NCBI GenBank assembly: GCA_900769665.1
Contig: CAAGHL010000041.1
Span: 1-64,000, forward strand
Direction: 5' to 3'
Length of the DNA stretch: 64,000 nt
DNA from: Clostridia bacterium
GTDB taxonomy: Bacteria; Bacillota; Clostridia; Christensenellales; CAG-314
Shown: in pieces, positions 23,076 through 31,580 of the stretch
Layout of the letters: every line of letters starts with the position of its first letter
How positions within the stretch are numbered: the first letter of the stretch is position 1
Position numbers and translations under genes: made by a program
The notes under the pieces: generated by a model
What the model was told of the DNA's origin: nothing
Database searches by the model: none
What the model saw: the letters and a program-made list of their open reading frames with translations, nothing else

Positions 23076-24068
23076 ATGCAAACAAAACTTCTACAATTTA
23101 CCGACGAGGACTTGGCTCTTGCGGGACAATTGATACGTGACGGCAAACTTGTCGCTTTTCCTACGGAAACGGTGTACGGACTTGGCGCAAATGCCTTGGA
23201 CGTTTCCGCCGTCAAGAGTACCTACGTAGCAAAGGGACGCCCGAGCGACAATCCGCTAATCGTGCACGTGTGGCACAAGGAGCAAATCCTCGACATTGCC
23301 GAGTATATTTCCGACGATGCGGAAAAGGTAATCGACAACCTTATGCCGGGTAGCGTGACGATAGTGTTACCCAAAAAATCCGTTATCGACGATTGCATTA
23401 CCGCAGGGTTGCCTACCGTGGCAATACGCATGCCGTTGTCGGTGCAAGCGCGAGAGTTTTTGCGTTACGCCGATGTTCCCGTTACGGCTCCGAGTGCAAA
23501 TACAAGCAGTCGTCCAAGCCCTACAACGTGGCAACGCGTTGCGGAAGACATGGACGGCAAAATTTCCGCAATACTGTGCGGCGACAATTGCCAAGTCGGT
23601 ATCGAGTCTACCGTGCTTGACTTGACGGGTGACGAACCTCGCATTTTGCGCCCCGGCGTGGTAACGTCGGAAATGCTTTCGGAATTGCTCGGTAAACCCG
23701 TACCCGTCATCACAGACCCAAAGAGCAAGGTCAACAGTCCCGGAGTTAAGTACAAGCATTACGCACCTAACGTCCCGATGGCGTTGGACCTTACTGCCGA
23801 CACACAAAAACTTGCCGATTACTACGACAAATTGGTTGCCGAAGGGCGCAACCCCGTGCTGTTGGTGGAACATCCCGAACTGTTTGGCGCACGCAACACT
23901 TGGCAAATCGGTCAAACCGACCAAGCGGTGGCGCAAAATCTGTTTGAAAACTTGCGCCTGTTGGAAAAGAAGTACGACTACATCATTGCAAGCTACTCCT
24001 CCCGCACCGAGTTTGCCGACAGCATACTAAACAGACTTATTCGTTCGGCTTCTCACCACGTGATTTAG
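23076..24068 (+). CDS. tsaC: Threonylcarbamoyl-AMP synthase (Sua5 type)
   Basis: 330 residues. Makes threonylcarbamoyl-AMP from Thr, bicarbonate and ATP, the first step of t6A37 modification of ANN-decoding tRNAs. The YrdC/TsaC domain (~15-205) shows FPTETVYGLGANA, the KGRPSDNPL motif, VTAPSANTSSRPSPT and GIESTVLD. The C-terminal Sua5 domain (~235-330) with SPGVKYKHYAPN is present, so this is the long Sua5 form usual in Bacillota rather than the short TsaC form. Upstream is the repeat island, downstream rpiB. Confidence 0.95.
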   Translation: MQTKLLQFTDEDLALAGQLIRDGKLVAFPTETVYGLGANALDVSAVKSTYVAKGRPSDNPLIVHVWHKEQILDIAEYISDDAEKVIDNLMPGSVTIVLPKKSVIDDCITAGLPTVAIRMPLSVQAREFLRYADVPVTAPSANTSSRPSPTTWQRVAEDMDGKISAILCGDNCQVGIESTVLDLTGDEPRILRPGVVTSEMLSELLGKPVPVITDPKSKVNSPGVKYKHYAPNVPMALDLTADTQKLADYYDKLVAEGRNPVLLVEHPELFGARNTWQIGQTDQAVAQNLFENLRLLEKKYDYIIASYSSRTEFADSILNRLIRSASHHVI

Positions 24069-24222
24069 TCGAGCGACTGTATACAATACAACAAAAGCCG
24101 TAACTGATTGCCGTTTGTATGTAAGTGCAAACGGTGTACAAACGTACTATGCCTTGCCTCGTTGTTTTGCGATGCGGTGCGGCAACGAAAAACGGCTAAA
24201 ATAAAGCGGAAAGAGGTTTTAT

Positions 24223-24660
24223 ATGAAAATTTCCCTTGCGTCCGACCATGGCGGGTTGGAATTGAAAAACAAAATTGCCGATTACCTTGTGTCCCTCGGA
24301 CACGAAACGTGCGACTTCGGTACTTACACTACGGACAGTTGCGATTACCCCGATTTTGCGCACAAAGCTGCCGCCGCAGTAGCCGACGGAGAGTGTGACA
24401 GGGGTGTGGTGGTATGTACGACGGGTATAGGCGTAAGCATTGTTGCCAATCGTCACAAGGGCGTGCGTTGCGCGCTTTGCAGTAACACCGACCAAGCCAA
24501 GTTTACGCGTTTGCACAATGACGCAAACATGATTGCTTTCGGACAAAAGTACACGACGTTTGACATGGCAAAGCTGATGTTGGACGTGTTTATGACCACC
24601 GAGTACGAGGGCGGACGTCACGCAAGACGTGTTGCCAAAATAGAGGACGTCGAGGACTAA
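24223..24660 (+). CDS. rpiB: Ribose-5-phosphate isomerase B
   Basis: 145 residues, normal for RpiB (LacAB family). Interconverts ribose 5-phosphate and ribulose 5-phosphate. Visible motifs: SDHGGLELK near the N-terminus (phosphate binding), the catalytic Cys in VVCTTGIGVSIVANRHKGVR, and HNDANMIAFG. GAAAGAGG precedes the ATG. It is followed within 86 nt by the ATPase operon; co-transcription is possible. As the only pentose-phosphate gene in the window it could handle ribose released by nucleoside salvage, but its position does not prove this. Confidence 0.95.
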   Translation: MKISLASDHGGLELKNKIADYLVSLGHETCDFGTYTTDSCDYPDFAHKAAAAVADGECDRGVVVCTTGIGVSIVANRHKGVRCALCSNTDQAKFTRLHNDANMIAFGQKYTTFDMAKLMLDVFMTTEYEGGRHARRVAKIEDVED

Positions 24661-24745
24661 TCTTGCTCTTAATCTATTGCCGTCGATATTGCGTGTCGCA
24701 AACGCTTTGTCGGCGCAAAACAGTAATACAATCATGGAGGAAAAC

Positions 24746-25054
24746 ATGATCGAAGAAGTAGTAAATTCCATTTTGGAAGCGGAAGACGTTGCCAAACGTC
24801 GCGTGGCTGATGCGGAAACGACTGCTGCGGAAATTGCCAACAACGGGGAAATCGCCGTCGAAGCAATGCGCAAAACCGCAACCGAACAAAATAAAGCCTA
24901 TTTTGCCGAAAGCATGGCTGCCGCCGACGTAAGAGCCGCACAAGCCGCAACCGAATATCTCGGCAAAGTCAACGCCGAAACAGACGCCGAGTTGGCTCGT
25001 TACGTAGTCAATGTCGACAAGGCGGTAAAAATCATTTTGGAGCAATGTAAATGA
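24746..25054 (+). CDS. ntpF: V-type ATPase stalk subunit (NtpF, G/H-type)
   Basis: 102 residues, almost entirely an Ala/Glu-rich helix (EEVVNSILEAEDVAKRRVAD onward), as expected for the E/G-type peripheral stalk partner. I start at ATG 24746 because GGAGG lies at 24736-24740; the ATG at 24734 overlaps that box. The stop overlaps the ntpI start by 4 nt. Gene order from here (F-I-K-E-C-G-A-B-D) is exactly that of the Enterococcus hirae ntp operon. Confidence 0.8.
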   Translation: MIEEVVNSILEAEDVAKRRVADAETTAAEIANNGEIAVEAMRKTATEQNKAYFAESMAAADVRAAQAATEYLGKVNAETDAELARYVVNVDKAVKIILEQCK

Positions 25055-27036
25055 TTGTCACAATGAAACGTCTTTCTTTGCTGGCGTTGAAGTCGGACAA
25101 GGAAGATATCTACAATGCGCTCATTCGCACGCAAGCCGTGGAGTTGAAGCGTTGCGAGGACATTCCGTCATGCGCCGTCATTGACAATTCCGTCGATCGT
25201 GAAAAGATCGTCGAGCAAGTCAAGCGCGCCGAGGAAGCCGTGGCGTACGTTACCGAACAAACGGAAAAGTACAACACCATGCACGGCAAAGCGGATACGG
25301 TGCAAATTGCCAAGGGCAGTTTCGCCCGTCCCAAAGCGGAAGTGGACTTCGACAGCTTCATCGGATTTCGCGGCAAGGCGGATCATATACGCGCACAAAT
25401 AAACGATTTGTTCGAAGAAAGGGACGCGCTGTCCGAGCTTAACGCGCTGTTTAATCAAAAACAAGCGGAGCGCGCTCATACGGCGGTATATCAAAGGCTC
25501 ACCCATCCGACAACATGGTTTGCCGATACGCCGAGTGTGGCAGTGAGACTTTGTTTGTTGCCTTCTTCTCGTTGGGAGGAGTTGTGTCAACTTGCCGAGA
25601 AATACGACGCTGTCGATTTGGAAAAAATCGACGACGCCGACTCCAACACTTTACTTGCGGTAGTGGCGCACAAGTCTCAAAACGAGTTTTTCCGCGAGGC
25701 AATGTCGCTTGGACTAACGCAAAGCAATTTTGTTTGCGACAAGTTGCCGATAGCGCGCTTGGACGAAATCAACAGGGAATTGCGCGACCTAAAGATACGT
25801 ATCGACGATACGGAAAAGGTGGTCAACAGCTACGCCAAGGAAATTGTCAATTGGAAGGTCTACATCGACTACTTGGAGCTTATCGGCAAAAAACTTGCCG
25901 CCGACGGGCAGTTGCAACAAACGGTCAGTACCTTTGTTTTGGAAGCGTATTACCCTGCCGAAAACGAGGAACAAGTACTGTCCGCGGTACAAGCCGTAAC
26001 CGACTGTGTGATATACACGTACGATATCGGCGAAACGGAATTTGCGCCGACGTTGACCAAAAACAATGCGGTAGTAAAGCAGTTTGAATTTGTCACCGAC
26101 AATTACACTCCGCCCGACTACCACGAAATCGATCCCAATCCCGTTATGTCGTTTTTCTACGCCGTTATTTTCGGATTGATGGTTGCCGACATGGGTTACG
26201 GATTATTGTTGGTAATTGCAGGCTTGTTTGCGCACTTTGCCATCAAGCAAAACACTACGATACGCACGATGTTGCAACTATTCGGTATTTGCGGTATTGC
26301 CGCAATAGGCGTAGGGGCAATGTTCGGAAGCTTCTTTAGCTACCAAATGTGGGTGGGAATAATCCCCGATCCAAGCCAATATCCAATGGTAATGATGGCA
26401 ATCAGTCTTATTTTCGGACTTGTGCATATTACGGCTGGCGTATGTTGTCGCATGGCGGTTAAGTACAAACATCACCAAAAGTTGTCGGCTTGGCTGACGG
26501 ACTTCCCGTGGGTTGTTACTTTTGTCGCATTTATCCTTGCGATACTAAACCCTGCATTGGACATGGTCGGTTACGAACCCTACATGGTACTCAAATTGCC
26601 CGACATAGTGGCAAAAGTCTCGTTGTATGTATGTTTAGGATCCCTCGGCATTGCTATTTTGTTTGCAGGGTTGGACACCAAAGGCGTACCTGGTAAAGCC
26701 ATGGCAAGTTTCGGCGCGGCATACGGACTAATCAACTACTTTTCCGACATCATGAGCTACATTCGCGTGTTCGGACTTATGCTCAGTAGCGCGCTTATGG
26801 GGCAGGTAATCAATCAACTTGCCGGCATGGTAAGCGGCGGTGGCGGTATCGGCTATGTGTTTGCGGCGATTTTGCTTGTTGCGGCACATATGTTCAACCT
26901 TGTTATGGGCATATTGGGCGTATACATCCACGACGGTCGTTTGCAATATGTGGAGTTCTTCGGAAAGTTCTACACGGGCGACGGACATGCCTTTGTGCCG
27001 TTCGGATCGGACACAAAGTATACGCTGTTGAAGTGA
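25051..27036 (+). CDS. ntpI: V-type ATPase subunit I (a-subunit)
   Basis: 661 residues. The soluble N-terminal half has two long coiled-coil arms. The C-terminal membrane half begins about residue 360 (VMSFFYAVIFGLMVADMGYG) and has about seven or eight helices, including FSDIMSYIRVFGLMLSSALMG. That segment contains the essential Arg that forms the half-channel facing the rotor ring. This subunit provides ion access between ring and stalk. Start ATG is translationally coupled to ntpF. Confidence 0.93.
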   Translation: MIVTMKRLSLLALKSDKEDIYNALIRTQAVELKRCEDIPSCAVIDNSVDREKIVEQVKRAEEAVAYVTEQTEKYNTMHGKADTVQIAKGSFARPKAEVDFDSFIGFRGKADHIRAQINDLFEERDALSELNALFNQKQAERAHTAVYQRLTHPTTWFADTPSVAVRLCLLPSSRWEELCQLAEKYDAVDLEKIDDADSNTLLAVVAHKSQNEFFREAMSLGLTQSNFVCDKLPIARLDEINRELRDLKIRIDDTEKVVNSYAKEIVNWKVYIDYLELIGKKLAADGQLQQTVSTFVLEAYYPAENEEQVLSAVQAVTDCVIYTYDIGETEFAPTLTKNNAVVKQFEFVTDNYTPPDYHEIDPNPVMSFFYAVIFGLMVADMGYGLLLVIAGLFAHFAIKQNTTIRTMLQLFGICGIAAIGVGAMFGSFFSYQMWVGIIPDPSQYPMVMMAISLIFGLVHITAGVCCRMAVKYKHHQKLSAWLTDFPWVVTFVAFILAILNPALDMVGYEPYMVLKLPDIVAKVSLYVCLGSLGIAILFAGLDTKGVPGKAMASFGAAYGLINYFSDIMSYIRVFGLMLSSALMGQVINQLAGMVSGGGGIGYVFAAILLVAAHMFNLVMGILGVYIHDGRLQYVEFFGKFYTGDGHAFVPFGSDTKYTLLK

Positions 27037-27116
27037 CGGCGTACAAACAACAACATCTCTCGGCAAAAGCCGTTTGATATAAACTTAAACGATTTTAATT
27101 TTTTCGGAGGTAACAA

Positions 27117-27653
27117 ATGACTGGTTTGACAATCGGTATTATGGGGCTGGCTCTTACTGCTATTTTGTGCGGTATCGGATCCGGCTTGGGACTTCGCGCA
27201 ACAGGCTCGGCAGCTACGGGCGTTATGTCGGAAGATCCTTCTAAGTTCAGCAAAGTATTGGTGCTTGCACTTTTGCCTGCTACGCAGGGTATTTACGGTT
27301 TCGTAATTGCTATCCTTGGCGCAAATTATTTGCCCACGGCAACGGCTCTCGGCAGTCAGGCATGCAGTGAAGCGCAAATTCTCGCACAAGGCTGGAACGT
27401 GTTTTGGGCAGTAATGCCTATGGCAATCGGCGGTGCAGTTTCCGCTTATTTGCAAGGTAAAACCTCTGCGGCGGCTATCATGGGCGTTGGCAAGAAGGGT
27501 GAAATCAGCGGTAAGTCCATCATCTTCCCCGCAATGATCGAGTTTTACGCATTGCTCGGCTTGGTTGTATCCATTCTTTTGTTGGGTCAAATCCCCGTAT
27601 CCAACGTCAGCAAAATCGTCATCGACGTGGCTAGCACGGTTGTCGGCGGCTGA
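27117..27653 (+). CDS. ntpK: V-type ATPase rotor subunit K
   Basis: 178 residues, a duplicated two-hairpin proteolipid with four helices. The ion-binding Glu is in PAMIEFYALLG (Glu142). The first hairpin has LLPATQG (Thr56, Gln57) and the third helix YLQGK (Gln113). These match positions Thr64, Gln65, Gln110 and Glu139 of the Enterococcus hirae Na+-binding K ring, so Na+ coupling is likely. Preceded by GGAGG. The 228-nt gap to ntpE starts with a stable hairpin, perhaps allowing higher K expression for a multi-copy ring. Confidence 0.93.
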   Translation: MTGLTIGIMGLALTAILCGIGSGLGLRATGSAATGVMSEDPSKFSKVLVLALLPATQGIYGFVIAILGANYLPTATALGSQACSEAQILAQGWNVFWAVMPMAIGGAVSAYLQGKTSAAAIMGVGKKGEISGKSIIFPAMIEFYALLGLVVSILLLGQIPVSNVSKIVIDVASTVVGG

Positions 27654-27666
27654 TAAAAGTGTATCG

Positions 27667-27682
27667 AAATTTTGCATACGTA
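27667..27682. repeat. AAATTTTGCATACGTA motif, copy 1
   Basis: 16-nt motif in the ntpK-ntpE gap; identical to 39674-39689 and, with one extra T, to 29445-29461. Confidence 0.7.
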
Positions 27683-27722
27683 GTAGTTTTTTAATTACCC
27701 GATTTGCAAAATTAGGCAAATA

Positions 27723-27741
27723 TAGCGGTGTGAAACCGCTA
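27723..27741. promoter_or_regulatory. Stable hairpin between ntpK and ntpE
   Basis: TAGCGGT (27723-27729) and ACCGCTA (27735-27741), perfect 7-bp stem with a 5-nt loop and no T-tract. Likely an RNA-stabilising or processing element rather than a full terminator. Confidence 0.6.
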
Positions 27742-27881
27742 CGATTTGTAGTGTTAGGCAAAGGTAAGTGTTTACGCATATAGGCGCAAAACTTTATCGA
27801 TTGCTTTGTTAGGTAAATCATGCGGCGCGTAGGTAAATACGCAAGTCCGCTTGTGTTTGCTTTGTTACCGAGGTTCAAGAT

Positions 27882-28460
27882 ATGAACGGAAAAGAAAACA
27901 TAGTAAAGCGCATATTGGACGACGCCGACGCTAAGGCAAAGTACATTGTGGAACAAGCCGAAGCCAAGGTCGCCACGCAGGAAAAGGACGAGGAAGCGGC
28001 AATAGCGGCGGAACGCGACGCATTGGACGCAAAAATCGCCTCTCTCGGCGAGGAACGCGTTGCCAATGCGCTTGCAAGTGCCAAGTTGGAGGCGCGCAAG
28101 TACAAACTTAGCGGCAAGCAAAAGCTTATCGGCGAGTGCTACGACAAGGCATACAAGGCGTTGTGCGCACTGGACGGCGAACAAATCAAGGCTCTCATTG
28201 CTACGTTGCTACAAACCTATGCCGAAAACGGCGAAACGGTGTACTTTGCCGCAAAGGATACGGCAGTTGTTACGCAGGCGTTTTTGGACGGCTTCGGCAA
28301 ACAGTTGAAGCTTGGCGGTGACGTGAACATCGACGGTGGAATCTTGCTGTGCGGCGAGGGGTACGACAAGGATTTGTCCCTTGCTAAACTTGTAGACTAC
28401 GCACGCGAAAAGACGGAAGCGGCGGTTGCCGAAACGTTGTTCGGGGGAACAAATGTCTAA
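27882..28460 (+). CDS. ntpE: V-type ATPase subunit E
   Basis: 192 residues: an N-terminal helical stalk rich in Ala/Lys/Glu (residues ~1-75), then a globular C-terminal domain ending with the family-like GGILLCGEGYDKDLSLAKLV (shown to ~170). It forms the peripheral stalk with the NtpF-type helix and anchors to the A/B head. The last 8 nt overlap the ntpC start. Confidence 0.88.
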   Translation: MNGKENIVKRILDDADAKAKYIVEQAEAKVATQEKDEEAAIAAERDALDAKIASLGEERVANALASAKLEARKYKLSGKQKLIGECYDKAYKALCALDGEQIKALIATLLQTYAENGETVYFAAKDTAVVTQAFLDGFGKQLKLGGDVNIDGGILLCGEGYDKDLSLAKLVDYAREKTEAAVAETLFGGTNV

Positions 28461-29415
28461 CGAAAAACAAATTTTTGCCAACGGCAGAGTGGCGGTTATT
28501 TCCACCAAGCTGTTCGGCATTGACAAATTCAACCGACTTGCCGATTGCAACAACATTGCCGAGGCGGTGCGCGTGTTGGTGGAAGGCGGTTACGGCGGCG
28601 GAGTTGCGCTTGCCGACCCAAACGACTACGACAATATGCTACGTGCAGAGCTTGACAGTGCGCTTGCCGAGTTGAAGGAGTTGTGTTTCGACAAAAATGC
28701 CTTGGCTTTCTTGCTGTGCGAGTACGATTTTGTCAATGCCAAAACGTTGATGAAAGCCAAATATATGCGTATCGACGGCACAAACGGTTGCTTTGTCGGT
28801 GCGTCGTACGACCCCAAGCAAATGGCAAAGGACTTTGTCGACGACGATTACTCCGCCTATCCCAAACTTATGGCGGAAGGTTGCGACGCAGTGGACGGAC
28901 GTTTTGCCGACGGCGAACGCAGTCCTTCGGTAGTGGACGTGGAACTAGACCGCGCCATGTATGCGCAAATGAGGGCGTACGCACGCAAAACAACCTTGGC
29001 TGTTGTCAAAAAGTTGTGCGCTTTCCGTATCGACGCAACCAATTGCATTACGTTGCTACGTGCCAAAAAGGCAGGCTACTCTGCCGAAAAGTACCGGGCA
29101 ATGGTGTTGCAAGGCGGCAAGGTGAGCGAAGATGCGCTCTTGAAACTGTGGTCGGGCGACGAGAAAGCGACATCCGACTTGTACGACGAAGTGCGTGCTG
29201 TGTACGACTGCGACGGCGACGTGTTGCGTGCGGAGGAAACCAAGCGCAAGACGGAGTTTGCTTTGCTTACTGCCGACGCCGACAGTTTGAGCGTACAGCC
29301 CGTATTGGTGTACTTCGCTCGTAAAGTGCGGGAAATTGACCTTGTTCGTACAATACTAATCGGTGTCAAGAACAACCTGCCGCGAGAACAAATCAAGGCC
29401 GTCATTACGTTGTAA
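28453..29415 (+). CDS. ntpC: V-type ATPase subunit C (d-type)
   Basis: 320 residues from ATG at 28453, chosen over the in-frame GTG 27 nt upstream because it overlaps ntpE by only 8 nt and follows GGGGGAA. The protein is helical with the three-fold pseudo-repeat of V-ATPase d/C subunits, ending FARKVREIDLVRTILIGVKN and LPREQIKAVITL (family C-terminus). It caps the K ring and links it to the central shaft. Confidence 0.88.
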   Translation: MSNEKQIFANGRVAVISTKLFGIDKFNRLADCNNIAEAVRVLVEGGYGGGVALADPNDYDNMLRAELDSALAELKELCFDKNALAFLLCEYDFVNAKTLMKAKYMRIDGTNGCFVGASYDPKQMAKDFVDDDYSAYPKLMAEGCDAVDGRFADGERSPSVVDVELDRAMYAQMRAYARKTTLAVVKKLCAFRIDATNCITLLRAKKAGYSAEKYRAMVLQGGKVSEDALLKLWSGDEKATSDLYDEVRAVYDCDGDVLRAEETKRKTEFALLTADADSLSVQPVLVYFARKVREIDLVRTILIGVKNNLPREQIKAVITL

Positions 29416-29444
29416 TCAAATGTCGCAAAATTGTTGTATGTAGT

Positions 29445-29461
29445 AAATTTTTGCATACGTA
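29445..29461. repeat. AAATTTTTGCATACGTA motif, copy 2
   Basis: Located in the 76-nt gap before ntpG; one T longer than the other two copies. Confidence 0.7.
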
Positions 29462-29491
29462 TTCAAGTTTTTGTGACGAGAGGATGATAAA

Positions 29492-29827
29492 ATGGTACAA
29501 AACAAGATTGCCGTTGTAGGCGACAAAGACGCCGTACTGGGCTTCAAAGCCGTTGGCGTGGAAGTGTTTGACGCAACCACAGCCGAGCAGGCAAACAAGC
29601 TTGTCAAGGAGCTGTCTAAGCAAAACTACGCCGTAGTGTTTTTGGCAGAAAGCCTTGCCGAGCAAATACCCGAAACGTTGGCAAAGTTGAAGACTCAGCC
29701 CTTTCCCGCAATAGTGCCTATACCTACCGACGGAAAAAGCAGCGGTTTCGGTATGGCAGGCATTAAAGCCGACGTGGAAAAAGCCATCGGCGTGGATATT
29801 CTATTTAACAAAGAGGACAATAAATGA
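29492..29827 (+). CDS. ntpG: V-type ATPase subunit F (NtpG)
   Basis: 111 residues with a Rossmann-like CheY-type fold: NKIAVVGDKDAVLGFKAVGV at the N-terminus, AVVFLAESLAE in the middle, and PFPAIVPIPTDG near residue 80, all hallmarks of V-type F subunits. It sits on the rotating shaft. It overlaps the ntpA start by 4 nt (ATGA). GAGAGG precedes the ATG. Confidence 0.92.
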   Translation: MVQNKIAVVGDKDAVLGFKAVGVEVFDATTAEQANKLVKELSKQNYAVVFLAESLAEQIPETLAKLKTQPFPAIVPIPTDGKSSGFGMAGIKADVEKAIGVDILFNKEDNK

Positions 29828-31569
29828 TAGGAAGAATTACAAAGGTCAGCGGACCGCTGATCGTTGCGGAAAATCTTGCCGACGTGGAAATGTACGACGT
29901 TGTAAAGGTATCCGACAAAAAGCTTATCGGCGAAGTAATCGAACTGCGCGGCGACAAAGCCAGCATCCAAGTCTACGAGGAAACAAGCGGACTGAAGGTC
30001 GGCGACGAAGTCGTAAGCACGGGCGCGCCCTTGTCGGTGGAGCTTGGACCGGGACTTATCGAAGGTATTTTTGACGGTATTCAACGTCCGTTGAACGTCC
30101 TCATGCAGGAGTCGGGCGCGCGTATCGGGCGCGGTATCGAAGTGCACAGCGTGGACAGAAACCGCAAGTGGCACTTTGTCCCCGTGGCTAAGGTCGGCGA
30201 CAAATTGGTTGCAGGCGACGTAGTGGGTACCGTACAGGAAACACCCGCGGTTTTACACAAAATCATGGTTCCTTACGGCGTGGAAGGCGTTGTTTCCGAC
30301 GTGGCAAGCGAAGGCGACTACACCGTAGAAGAGGTCGTTGCGCACGTTGGCGGCAAAGCCGTGACAATGTTGCAAAAGTGGGGCGTTCGTAAGGGTAGAC
30401 CATACAAGGCAAAGATGGCGCCCGACTACCCGATGGTGACCGGTCAACGCGTAATCGATACGTTGTTCCCTATTGCCAAGGGCGGTGTGGCGGCAGTCCC
30501 CGGACCGTTCGGAAGCGGCAAAACCGTCGTACAACACCAACTTGCCAAGTGGGCGGACGCCGACATTATCGTGTACATCGGTTGCGGCGAGCGCGGCAAC
30601 GAAATGACCGACGTTTTGCGCGAGTTTCCCGAGCTTGTCGACCCGAAAAGCGGTCAGCCGTTGATGAAACGTACCGTACTTATCGCCAACACAAGCGACA
30701 TGCCCGTTGCGGCGCGTGAAGCAAGCATTTACACAGGTATCACCATTGCGGAGTACTTCCGAGATATGGGTTACACCGTGGCAATCATGGCGGACAGTAC
30801 ATCCCGTTGGGCGGAAGCCTTGCGTGAAATGAGCGGACGACTTGAAGAAATGCCCGGTGAAGAAGGTTACCCTGCATACCTCAGCAGCCGTCTTGCCGAG
30901 TTTTACGAGCGTGCAGGTATCGTCAAGGTACTTGGTAGCGGCGACACCGTCGGTGCTATTTCCGCAATCGGCGCAGTGTCTCCCCCGGGCGGCGACCTGT
31001 CCGAGCCCGTCAGTCAAGCCACATTGCGTATAGTCAAGGTATTTTGGGGATTGTCCGCAAGCCTTGCCTACAAACGTCATTTCCCTGCAATCGATTGGTT
31101 GACAAGTTACAGTCTGTATGACGACAAGTTGGAAAGTTGGTACAGTGACAACGTTGCCGAGGATTGGAACGCACTGAAACAGGAACTTAGGTTTGTGTTG
31201 CAGGAGGAAAGCCAACTCAACGAAATCGTGCGTTTGGTAGGCGTGGACGCATTGGGCGCAAAGGACCGCTTGACCATGGAAACGGCAAAGTCCATCCGCG
31301 AAGACTACCTGCACCAAAACGCTTTCCACGAGGTGGACACATACACGTCGCTCAACAAGCAATACAAGATGATGAAGTTGATATTGGGCTTCTACCACGA
31401 GGCTACTGCGGCATTGTCCGACGGAGTGGAACTCAACGACTTGTTGAAGTTGCCCGTGCGTGAGCAAATCGGTCGTGCAAAGTACGTCGAAGAAGCGCAT
31501 TTGGACAAATTGGACGAAATTCAACGCAACATCAAGAAGGAAATCAACGCTCTTAAAACAGGCGAGTAA
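29824..31569 (+). CDS. ntpA: V-type ATPase catalytic subunit A
   Basis: 581 residues, standard length. Hydrolyses ATP at the A/B interface. Walker A GPFGSGKT at 227-234, the catalytic Glu within YIGCGERGNEM, Walker B VAIMADSTSRWAEA, and the V/A-type non-homologous insertion around residues 115-190 are all visible. Start coupled to ntpG. Nothing unusual. Confidence 0.98.
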   Translation: MIGRITKVSGPLIVAENLADVEMYDVVKVSDKKLIGEVIELRGDKASIQVYEETSGLKVGDEVVSTGAPLSVELGPGLIEGIFDGIQRPLNVLMQESGARIGRGIEVHSVDRNRKWHFVPVAKVGDKLVAGDVVGTVQETPAVLHKIMVPYGVEGVVSDVASEGDYTVEEVVAHVGGKAVTMLQKWGVRKGRPYKAKMAPDYPMVTGQRVIDTLFPIAKGGVAAVPGPFGSGKTVVQHQLAKWADADIIVYIGCGERGNEMTDVLREFPELVDPKSGQPLMKRTVLIANTSDMPVAAREASIYTGITIAEYFRDMGYTVAIMADSTSRWAEALREMSGRLEEMPGEEGYPAYLSSRLAEFYERAGIVKVLGSGDTVGAISAIGAVSPPGGDLSEPVSQATLRIVKVFWGLSASLAYKRHFPAIDWLTSYSLYDDKLESWYSDNVAEDWNALKQELRFVLQEESQLNEIVRLVGVDALGAKDRLTMETAKSIREDYLHQNAFHEVDTYTSLNKQYKMMKLILGFYHEATAALSDGVELNDLLKLPVREQIGRAKYVEEAHLDKLDEIQRNIKKEINALKTGE

Positions 31570-31580
31570 AGGTATTTTCT

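Noticed and set aside
30253..31524. Long minus-strand frames opposite ntpA, ntpB and other V-ATPase genes
   Set aside because: They are antisense shadows of highly conserved genes with strong codon bias and have no ribosome sites or domains.
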